A stretch of DNA of 14,789 bases from an uncultured Peptococcaceae bacterium (lineage in GTDB: Bacteria; Bacillota; Dehalobacteriia; UBA4068): positions 1 to 14,789 of the forward strand of contig CAMZIS010000009.1 in assembly GCA_947307285.1 (NCBI GenBank), given 5' to 3'. The position numbers were made by a program, and so were the translations under genes. Shown in pieces: positions 6,464 through 12,234 of the stretch; the stretch's first letter is position 1, and each line of letters opens with the position of its first letter. The notes under the pieces were generated by a model. The model did no database searches, had not been told where the DNA came from, and saw only the letters and a program-made list of their open reading frames with translations.

Positions 6464-7315
6464 ATGAAGGGTTGGCTGAACTGGCGTGAAATAGAAAAGA
6501 ACAACGACTGGGGCATCCGCGACAAGGACGACGCCACCGCCGCCATGTGGGGCAAAGGCGCCGCCAGCTGGGAGGAACGGGCGCAGCGGGAGGACGATTT
6601 CAACCGCCGCCAGGTGGAGGCCATGGAGCTTCTGCCCACCGACCGGGTGCTGGACGTGTGCTGCGGCCCCGGGCCCCTCACCCGCTGGATCGCGCCCCGC
6701 GTGAAAGCGGTCACGGCCTGCGACTTCAGCGAGAGCATGCTGGACTTCGTGCGGGAAAAAGCCGCTAAGCTCGGCTTTACCAACGTGGACTACCTGCAGG
6801 GCAATTTCTACACCCTGGAGCCCGGAGTCGACGCCCCCCTGTTCGACGTGGCGGTGACGCGGCATTCGCCGGCTCAGGGCGACATCCTGCGCTTCAGCCG
6901 CTGGGCCACCCGGCGCTGCTATTCCCTGATGGCCGTCTATCAGCCCCAGCAGCAGCGCAAGGCCGGCCAGACCAGTCTGTTCATCAAATCCGCCAGGGAG
7001 AACAACGGCGAACTCAACTGCGCCGCCCGGCCCGACGGCCGGCTCTACGGGGTCAACGTGCACTTCAATCTGCTCTACGACATGGGAGCCGATCCGGAGC
7101 TCACCTACGTCACCGAGGAGCTGCATCTGACCGGGAAGGACCCGCAGGAGATCTACCGCCAGACCCAGAAGAACCGCCCCTTCACCCATGAGGAATACGA
7201 ATGGTGGCGGGAGATGGCGGGCGACCGGCTGCAGCAGCAGGGCGAGCTCTGGACCTTCGTCAGCGTCCAGAAGATGGCCCTGCTGAGCTGGGATCCGAGC
7301 CAGATCAAGTACTGA
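6464..7315 (+). CDS. Class I SAM-dependent methyltransferase in uptake operon, 283 aa
   Basis: A Rossmann-fold methyltransferase. Motif I is VLDVCCGPG (62-70) and the acidic ribose-binding residue lies in ACDFSE (D87), followed by a helix SMLDFVREKA. Downstream are FDVAVTRHSPAQGD (after residue 120), a family-specific stretch, and an aromatic, acidic C-terminal part (EEYEWWREM). The substrate is unknown. Genes of this type sit next to FecCD/BtuC-type transporters in other anaerobes as far as I recall, so it may modify the imported chelate or its carrier; this is an inference. The ATG lies three bases after the stop of the binding-protein gene and has no visible Shine-Dalgarno sequence, pointing to translational coupling. 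It is the last gene of the operon, followed by a strong terminator. Confidence 0.85.
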   Translation: MKGWLNWREIEKNNDWGIRDKDDATAAMWGKGAASWEERAQREDDFNRRQVEAMELLPTDRVLDVCCGPGPLTRWIAPRVKAVTACDFSESMLDFVREKAAKLGFTNVDYLQGNFYTLEPGVDAPLFDVAVTRHSPAQGDILRFSRWATRRCYSLMAVYQPQQQRKAGQTSLFIKSARENNGELNCAARPDGRLYGVNVHFNLLYDMGADPELTYVTEELHLTGKDPQEIYRQTQKNRPFTHEEYEWWREMAGDRLQQQGELWTFVSVQKMALLSWDPSQIKY

Positions 7316-7336
7316 CCCGCAGCGTGCGGAGGAAAG

Positions 7337-7370
7337 ACAGGAGCGTCTGCGGACGCTCCTGTTTCTTTTT
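7337..7370 (+). terminator. Intrinsic terminator of the uptake operon
   Basis: A perfect 11-bp stem (7337-7347 with 7352-7362, ACAGGAGCGTC/GACGCTCCTGT) with loop TGCG is followed by TTCTTTTT. It begins 22 bases after the methyltransferase stop. It is nearly identical to the terminator at 8104-8136. Confidence 0.92.
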
Positions 7371-7404
7371 GGCGCGGGGGGCGAGGCGGCGGCCCCGCGG
7401 CCGA

Positions 7405-7433
7405 TTGACGGGAAATCGCCCTTTTGCTACAAT
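7405..7433 (+). promoter_or_regulatory. SigA-type promoter of the zinc-ribbon membrane protein gene
   Basis: TTGACG (7405-7410), a 17-base spacer and TACAAT (7428-7433) form a near-consensus promoter directly after the upstream terminator. The leader to the ATG at 7465 would be about 25 bases. Confidence 0.75.
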
Positions 7434-7464
7434 GAAGCGGGATACCTGCTTTCAGGAGGCGTTT

Positions 7465-8085
7465 ATGAACGCTTATAAATTCATCAAATACTTCGGCCTG
7501 GGCTTTCTGCTCCTGGGCTGTATTCTTGCCGCCGTCAACCTGTCGGCCCGGGTCCGCCTCGTGGGCGCGGGCGGCGTGCTGCTCATGGTGGGGGCCATCT
7601 TCGCCCTGGTGGGCGGCATCTTCTTCGCCATCGGCAGCCTGCTGGACGGCAAGAGCAAAAAGATACTGAAAGAGGGAACGCCCCATCAGGGCAAGATCGT
7701 CGACTACGACTACGACCACAGCGTGACCATGAACGGCAGCCCTCTGGTGGAGCTCGTCGTGCGCTATTTCGACGAGGAAGGAAAGGTGAAGGAGGCCGTC
7801 ATCCCCACGGGCAGACCCAACCGCAGGGCCTACCCCAAAGGCGCCACCGTGGCCTTCCGCACGCTTGAGGGCAAGGCCGCCCTGGAGGGGAAGCCCACGG
7901 ACGAGGCCCTGCCCGGGGAGGAACGACTGCTGCAAAGCGGCTGCGACCCCTCCGGCGCCGCGCCCCGGCTGGGCGTGCACTGTCCCAACTGCGGCGCTCC
8001 GGTCAACGTGCCTCTGGGCATGGGCGAGGTCTGCCCCTACTGCGGCACCGTGCTGCGGCTGGACGATCAGGGCCGGCTGCTGTAA
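7465..8085 (+). CDS. Small membrane protein, DUF3592-like with C-terminal zinc ribbon, 206 aa
   Basis: Two membrane helices (about residues 6-26 and 33-58) are followed by a soluble domain of about 75 residues (GTPHQGKIVDYDYDH, then VELVVRYFDEEGKVKEAVIP, YPKGATVAF) that resembles the DUF3592 fold: a short beta unit that handles an extracytoplasmic or interfacial loop. The C-terminus adds a CPNCG-x13-CPYCG zinc ribbon (C173, C176, C190, C193) and a short charged tail. The role is unknown. The ATG has AGGAGG at good spacing (7454-7459); a longer in-frame extension upstream runs through the promoter and terminator and is rejected. It is a single-gene unit with its own promoter and terminator. 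The DUF3592 assignment is by pattern only; the helices and the ribbon are directly visible. Confidence 0.85.
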   Translation: MNAYKFIKYFGLGFLLLGCILAAVNLSARVRLVGAGGVLLMVGAIFALVGGIFFAIGSLLDGKSKKILKEGTPHQGKIVDYDYDHSVTMNGSPLVELVVRYFDEEGKVKEAVIPTGRPNRRAYPKGATVAFRTLEGKAALEGKPTDEALPGEERLLQSGCDPSGAAPRLGVHCPNCGAPVNVPLGMGEVCPYCGTVLRLDDQGRLL

Positions 8086-8103
8086 AGCACGTGAAAGACG
8101 AAC

Positions 8104-8136
8104 AAACAGGAGCGTTCCCGGACGCTCCTGTTTTCT
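8104..8136 (+). terminator. Intrinsic terminator after the zinc-ribbon membrane protein gene
   Basis: A 12-bp stem (8104-8115 with 8122-8133, AAACAGGAGCGT/ACGCTCCTGTTT) with a six-base loop TCCCGG is followed by TCTT; the T tract is partly in the stem end. It starts 18 bases after the stop codon. It shares almost the whole stem with the terminator at 7337-7370. Confidence 0.88.
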
Positions 8137-8174
8137 TACCTGTTTTCTTAACGGAAAAATAATCTTTTCCCCGC

Positions 8175-8203
8175 TTGATTCTTAAGGCCGGGCCGTGTAC
8201 GAT
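8175..8203 (+). promoter_or_regulatory. SigA-type promoter of the VanZ-like gene
   Basis: TTGATT (8175-8180), a 17-base spacer and TACGAT (8198-8203), followed by an A-rich stretch. The leader to the ATG at 8252 would be about 42 bases. Confidence 0.6.
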
Positions 8204-8251
8204 AAAAAAGCCCGCGGACGATCACGAAAGCCAACGGAAAGGAGGAGGGCC

Positions 8252-8857
8252 ATGAAAGGCGCGCTGCTGCTCATCTATGATTTTTCCACCGTGCTGCTGC
8301 CCTTTGCGGCTCTGTTTCTGGCCCGCCGCCGCCGTTTTCCCCACCGGCCCGACGGCTACCGGACGGGCTTGGCCCTTTTCGCCCTCTATCTGGCCTTCAC
8401 CCTGCACGTCACCGGGGCGGGCACCCTGTTCGACGGACTGAACTACGGCTTTGCGCCCCGGGCCTATCAGATAAACCTCATCCCCTTTTCCCGGGAGATG
8501 GACATATCTTATCCCGGCAACCTGCTGCTCTTTATCCCCTTCGGCTGGCTGGTCCCCCTGATCTGGAAAAAATGGGACCGCCTGCCGCGGGTGGCCGGGG
8601 CGGCCCTCGCCCTTTCCTTCCTCATCGAAGCCAGCCAGCTGCTGAACAACCGCTTCTCCGACGTGGACGACCTGATAATCAACACGGCCGGGGCCCTGCT
8701 GGGCTACGCCCTGTTTTGCCGCACTTCCCGGCCCAAGGACCGACCCCGGCCGGAAGCGTCGGCCTGGGAGCTGCCCCTTTACACCGCCGTCATGCTGGCG
8801 GGACATTTCCTCCTCTTCGACGAGCTGGCAGCCGCCTCCCTGCTCTACGGATTTTAA
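8252..8857 (+). CDS. VanZ-like family membrane protein, 201 aa
   Basis: The protein has the VanZ-like pattern: an N-terminal helix (about 4-23), a second (38-56), INLIPF (74-79), NLLLFIPFGWL (90-100), IEASQL (125-130) and DVDDLIINTAGALLGY (137-152), then a last hydrophobic segment (about 175-190). VanZ itself gives low-level teicoplanin resistance by an unknown mechanism; most chromosomal relatives, as here outside any van cluster, have no known role, so no resistance should be inferred. The ATG at 8252 follows AAAGGAGGAGGG; an ATG at 8195 lies at the -10 region and is rejected. The gene converges with the importer operon, and the two stops are only 36 bases apart. Confidence 0.88.
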   Translation: MKGALLLIYDFSTVLLPFAALFLARRRRFPHRPDGYRTGLALFALYLAFTLHVTGAGTLFDGLNYGFAPRAYQINLIPFSREMDISYPGNLLLFIPFGWLVPLIWKKWDRLPRVAGAALALSFLIEASQLLNNRFSDVDDLIINTAGALLGYALFCRTSRPKDRPRPEASAWELPLYTAVMLAGHFLLFDELAAASLLYGF

Positions 8858-8860
8858 CAG

Positions 8861-8895
8861 AAAAAACAAAGGCTTGAGCGCGAGGCTCAAGCCTT
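8861..8895 (-). terminator. Intrinsic terminator of the peptide/nickel importer operon
   Basis: An 11-bp stem (8869-8879 with 8885-8895, AAGGCTTGAGC/GCTCAAGCCTT) is followed on the minus strand by TGTTTTTT. The stem overlaps the TAA stop of the last ATPase gene by two bases. On the plus strand the T tract is missing, so it terminates efficiently only the minus-strand operon, though the hairpin would also end up in the VanZ-like transcript. Confidence 0.85.
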
Positions 8896-9625
8896 ATTCT
8901 ACGGCGGACAGCAGCCGCCGCGTATATTCATGCTGGGGGTGGTCGTAGACCTGCTCCACCGGGCCGCTTTCCACGATGCGGCCCTTTTGCATGACCATGA
9001 CCCGGTCGCAGATCTGGTAGATCACGTTCAGGTCGTGGGAGATGAAAAGATAGCTCAGGTCCAGCTCCCGTTTCAGCTCCAGCAGCAGCTTCAAGATCTG
9101 GTCCTGGATGGTCACGTCCAGGGCGCTCACCGGTTCGTCGGCGATGATGAGCCGGGGCCGCTGGATCAGGGCCACGGCGATGCTGACCCGCTGCCGCTGG
9201 CCGCCGGAGAGCTCGTAGGGCCGCCGGCGGGCGTATTTGGCCTCCAGCCCCACCCGCTCCAGCATATCCAGGACCCGGCGCTTGCGCTCGGCCTTGTCGT
9301 ACTTGCCGAACAGACGCAGGGGCTCCTCCACGATCCAGCCCACGGAACGGGCCGGATTGAGGCTGCTGAAGGGGTCCTGGAACACCATCTGGGGCCGCTT
9401 GGTATAGTGGGTGATGGTGCCGGTATAATCTTTATTGATGCCCAGCAGGGCCTTGCACAGGGTGGATTTGCCGCAGCCGCTTTCGCCCACCAGGCCCAGC
9501 ACCTCCCCGTGGTCCAGCTCGAAGCTGACGTCGTGCAAAATCTGGTGCTTGTGCTTTTTGCCCAGCAGGCTGCTGTCCGTGTACCAGACGTTCAGCTTAT
9601 CCACTTCCAGAACTTTATCCGTCAT
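8894..9625 (-). CDS. ABC ATPase, NikE/DppF-type, 243 aa
   Basis: Second ATPase of a peptide/nickel-type importer. Walker A is GESGCGKST (47-55), Q-loop Q83 (MVFQDP), signature LSGGQRQR (139-146), Walker B LIIADEP (159-165) and switch H197 (FISHDL). It ends straight after HEYTRRLLSAVE, without the C-terminal region with the Cys cluster found in long OppF/DppF proteins (about 310-330 aa). The short form matches NikE and CntF in length. All catalytic residues are intact. The ATG overlaps the stop of the preceding ATPase by four bases (ATGA). It is the last gene of the operon, ending inside the terminator stem. Confidence 0.9.
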   Translation of the reverse strand: MTDKVLEVDKLNVWYTDSSLLGKKHKHQILHDVSFELDHGEVLGLVGESGCGKSTLCKALLGINKDYTGTITHYTKRPQMVFQDPFSSLNPARSVGWIVEEPLRLFGKYDKAERKRRVLDMLERVGLEAKYARRRPYELSGGQRQRVSIAVALIQRPRLIIADEPVSALDVTIQDQILKLLLELKRELDLSYLFISHDLNVIYQICDRVMVMQKGRIVESGPVEQVYDHPQHEYTRRLLSAVE

Positions 9626-10410
9626 TGCCGCCGTCCCTTCCCCCGGCTGGGGATGGCCGCCACCAGCCGCTGGGTGTATTCATGCTGCGGATCGGAAAAC
9701 ACCTGCTCCGCCGGGCCGGTCTCCACGATGCGGCCCTTGTACATCACGGCCACCCGCTGGCACAGCCGCCGCACCACGCTCAGGTCGTGGGAGATGAAGA
9801 GCAGGCCCACGTCGCTTTGCTCGTTGATGCGCAGCAGCAGGTTCAAGATCTGGGCCTGCACCGTCACGTCCAGGGCGGTGGTGGGCTCGTCGCAGATCAG
9901 CAGCTTGGGCCGGCTGATGAAGGCCGCGGCGATCATGGCCCGCTGCCGCTGGCCGCCGGACATCTGGTGGGGATATTTGCGGTAGGTGGTCTCCGGGTCG
10001 GGCAGGTCCACGTGTTGCATGACCTGCAAGGCCAGGGCCTTCCTCTGGCGGGCGGTGAGCTTGCTGTGCACCCGCAGGGATTCTTCTATCTGGGGGCCCA
10101 CCCGCATCAGCGGGTCCAGGGAGGTCATGGGCTCCTGGAACACCATGCCCACGTCCTTGCCCCTTATTTTAAGCAATTCGCTTTCCTTGCAGGACAGGAT
10201 ATCCAGACCCTGGAACAGGATCTGGCCCTCCGTGCGCACCCGGCCCCGGTCCAGCAGGCCGGCGATGGCCAGGGCCGTCACGGTCTTGCCGGAGCCGGAT
10301 TCGCCCACCAGGCCCAGGCGTTCGCCGGGAGCCATGGAAAAGCTGATGCTGTCCACGGCCTTGGCGCCGTCGTCCAAAAAGGTTATGCTCAGGTCTTTTA
10401 CTTCAAGCAC
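9622..10410 (-). CDS. ABC ATPase, NikD/DppD-type, 262 aa
   Basis: First ATPase of the importer. Walker A is GESGSGKT (36-43), Q-loop Q92 (MVFQEP), signature MSGGQRQR (150-157), Walker B LLICDEP (170-176), switch H208. It ends at HEYTQRLVAAIPSRGKGRRQ, at the point where OppD/DppD proteins normally continue for about 60 more residues with a Cys-rich oligopeptide-type domain; NikD (254 aa) and CntD lack this too. The start is GTG with AGGAGG upstream, and it overlaps the end of the second permease by eight bases, which fits translational coupling. All motifs are intact. Peptide versus metal-chelate substrate is open. Confidence 0.9.
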   Translation of the reverse strand: MLEVKDLSITFLDDGAKAVDSISFSMAPGERLGLVGESGSGKTVTALAIAGLLDRGRVRTEGQILFQGLDILSCKESELLKIRGKDVGMVFQEPMTSLDPLMRVGPQIEESLRVHSKLTARQRKALALQVMQHVDLPDPETTYRKYPHQMSGGQRQRAMIAAAFISRPKLLICDEPTTALDVTVQAQILNLLLRINEQSDVGLLFISHDLSVVRRLCQRVAVMYKGRIVETGPAEQVFSDPQHEYTQRLVAAIPSRGKGRRQ

Positions 10411-11215
10411 GGTCCCGCCTCCTTCTGCCGCCCAACCCGTCGGCGATGAGGCCCACGCCCAAGATCAGCAGCACGATAGCGCAGCCGGCGGACAGGGCGT
10501 ACCAGGGCGCGGAAAAGAAATAGGTCTGGGCCTCGGACAGCATCCGGCCCAGGCTGGGGTCCGGCGGCTGCACGCCGATGCCCAGATAGCTCATGCTGGC
10601 CTCAGCCAGCACCGCGTTGTTGAAGCCGATGGCAAGGGAAGAAAGCAGCACCGGGAAGGTGTTGGGCAGGATGTGCACGAAGAGCACCCTGAGATCCTTC
10701 GCGCCCATGAGGCGGGCGTTGGCCACGTATTCCTGGCTCTTGCAGCGGGCCACCTCGCCCCGGACCAAACGGGAAAAGCTGGGGATGAACAGCACGCCCA
10801 ACGCGATGATGATGCGGTATTTGCCCGCGCCGATCAAAGAGATGATGACCAGCGCCAGCAAGATGCTGGGGAAGGCGGTGATGATGTCCGCCGAGCGCAT
10901 CAGCAGGTCGTCCAGCCAGCCGCCGTAATAGCCGCAAAAGCCGCCGATGAGCACGCCGCACACGCCGCCGATGAGCACCACGGCCACGCCGATGAGGAAA
11001 GTCGCCCCGGCGCCCTGCAGCACGCGGCTGAAGATGTCCCGGCCGAAATTGTCCGTGCCCAGCAGATGGGTCAGCGACGGACTTTGCAGGCGGGAAGCCG
11101 GGTCCATGGCGTTGGGGTCGAAGGGCGTCCACAGCCAGCCCATGACGATGAGGCCCACCATGGCGCAGGTCAGCGCCAAGCCCAATATCAGGTTGTAGTT
11201 GCGGCGTTTCTTCAT
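10403..11215 (-). CDS. ABC permease, NikC/DppC-type, 270 aa
   Basis: Second membrane subunit. Characteristic features: an N-terminal cytoplasmic stretch and first helix (about 9-29), a periplasmic loop with LLGTDNFGRDIFSR (51-64), typical of DppC/NikC, then further helices, the ATPase-contacting loop EYVANARLMGA (162-172) with HILPN (181-185), and LGIGVQPPDPSLG (211-223) before the last helix. The C-terminus is Arg-rich (GGRRRRDRA). The ATG overlaps the stop of the first permease by four bases. Size is normal (NikC 277 aa). Confidence 0.92.
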   Translation of the reverse strand: MKKRRNYNLILGLALTCAMVGLIVMGWLWTPFDPNAMDPASRLQSPSLTHLLGTDNFGRDIFSRVLQGAGATFLIGVAVVLIGGVCGVLIGGFCGYYGGWLDDLLMRSADIITAFPSILLALVIISLIGAGKYRIIIALGVLFIPSFSRLVRGEVARCKSQEYVANARLMGAKDLRVLFVHILPNTFPVLLSSLAIGFNNAVLAEASMSYLGIGVQPPDPSLGRMLSEAQTYFFSAPWYALSAGCAIVLLILGVGLIADGLGGRRRRDRA

Positions 11216-12156
11216 CGGTCAAGACGGATGCGGGGGTCGATGTACTGGTAGGAGATATCGGCCAGGAAATTGATGATCACCACCAGCGAGGCGATGAGCA
11301 CCACGATGACCTGGACCACGGGGAAATCCCGGTTGGAGATGGAAAGCAGCAGCAGCCGGCCGATGCCGGGCAGGCTGAACACCTGCTCGATGATGATGGA
11401 GCCGGCCACGATATCGGCCAGGGTCACGGCCAGGAAGGTGATGGTGGGGATGACGGCGTTGCGGAGCACGTGGTGGCGCAGCACCGAGCCGCGGCTGCGG
11501 CCCCGGCTGTAGCCGGTGCGCACGTAATCCTGATCCAGCTCCTGCAGGATGCTGGAGCGCAGCAGCTTCACGCACATGGCCGCCTTGGGCAGGGCCACGG
11601 CTAAAGCCGGGAAGATCATATAGCGCAAAAAAGCCCCCATGTCGGCCCGCCAGGAAACGTAGCCGCCGGGAACGAACCAGCGCAGCACCAGCCCGAACAG
11701 GTAGGTGAACAGGATGCCGATGAAAAAGGCGGGCACGGACATGACGATCTGGTTGAGCACGGTCATGGCCTTGTCCACCGGGCCCCCCTCGAAGCGGGCC
11801 AGCAGCACGCCGACGGGCAGGGCCAGCACGATCACCAGCAAAAAGGCGAGGCCGGACAGCCAGGCCGTGACCTGTATCTTGCCGGAGAGCACGGTCTCCA
11901 CCGGCTGGAAATAGCTGTAGGACAGGCCCAGCTCGCCTTTGAAGCAGCCGGTGAGCCAGTGCCAGTAGCGGGCCAGCACCGGCTGGTCCAGACCCAGCTC
12001 GGCCCTGAGGGCCGCCACCCGTTCCGGGGTGGCTTCGGAGCCCAGCATCTTGGTGGTGGGGTCGCCGGGGATGACCTGGAAGGCGAGAAAGGCCAGCAGG
12101 GATATGATAAGCAGGGTCAGCAGCAGCAAAGCCAGCTTTTTCAGGACGTAACGCAA
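11212..12156 (-). CDS. ABC permease, NikB/DppB-type, 314 aa, TTG start
   Basis: First membrane subunit of the peptide/nickel-type importer. A hydrophobic N-terminal helix (about 8-29) with the common FQVIPGDP turn is followed by a long periplasmic segment with ELGLDQP (53-59), then five more helices. The coupling loop DYVRTGYSRG (210-219) with HVLRNAVIP (229-237) is followed by FSLPGIG (260-266) and the terminal DPRIR (307-311), all family hallmarks. The start is TTG at 12156; an AAGGAGGTG site lies ten bases upstream and no better-placed ATG or GTG exists, so I accept it. NikB is 315 aa, so the length is standard. Confidence 0.9.
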   Translation of the reverse strand: MRYVLKKLALLLLTLLIISLLAFLAFQVIPGDPTTKMLGSEATPERVAALRAELGLDQPVLARYWHWLTGCFKGELGLSYSYFQPVETVLSGKIQVTAWLSGLAFLLVIVLALPVGVLLARFEGGPVDKAMTVLNQIVMSVPAFFIGILFTYLFGLVLRWFVPGGYVSWRADMGAFLRYMIFPALAVALPKAAMCVKLLRSSILQELDQDYVRTGYSRGRSRGSVLRHHVLRNAVIPTITFLAVTLADIVAGSIIIEQVFSLPGIGRLLLLSISNRDFPVVQVIVVLIASLVVIINFLADISYQYIDPRIRLDR

Positions 12157-12182
12157 ACCTTTCTCACCTCCTTGGCAAGGAA

Positions 12183-12209
12183 GCCGGCGGGAACGTCAGT
12201 CCCGCCGGC
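12183..12209 (-). promoter_or_regulatory. Intercistronic hairpin between binding protein and permease genes
   Basis: A perfect 10-bp GC-rich stem (12183-12192 with 12200-12209, GCCGGCGGGA/TCCCGCCGGC) with a seven-base loop sits in the 78-base gap after the binding-protein stop and before the permease ribosome binding site. There is no T tract after it on the minus strand. Hairpins in this position commonly stabilise or partly terminate the mRNA, so that the binding protein is made in excess over the membrane parts; this is an inference. Confidence 0.65.
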
Positions 12210-12234
12210 CTTTGGAATCAAGTTGTATCAGTGA

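Noticed and set aside
5684..7189. 501-residue minus-strand open frame opposite the binding protein and methyltransferase
   Set aside because: It is a shadow: it spans two real genes of the other strand, its sequence is low-complexity Gly/Val/His-rich, and it resembles no protein family.
8252..8857. Glycopeptide resistance determinant
   Set aside because: Only a VanZ-like protein is present; no vanHAX-type or regulatory genes are nearby, and such chromosomal homologues are common and mostly not linked to resistance.
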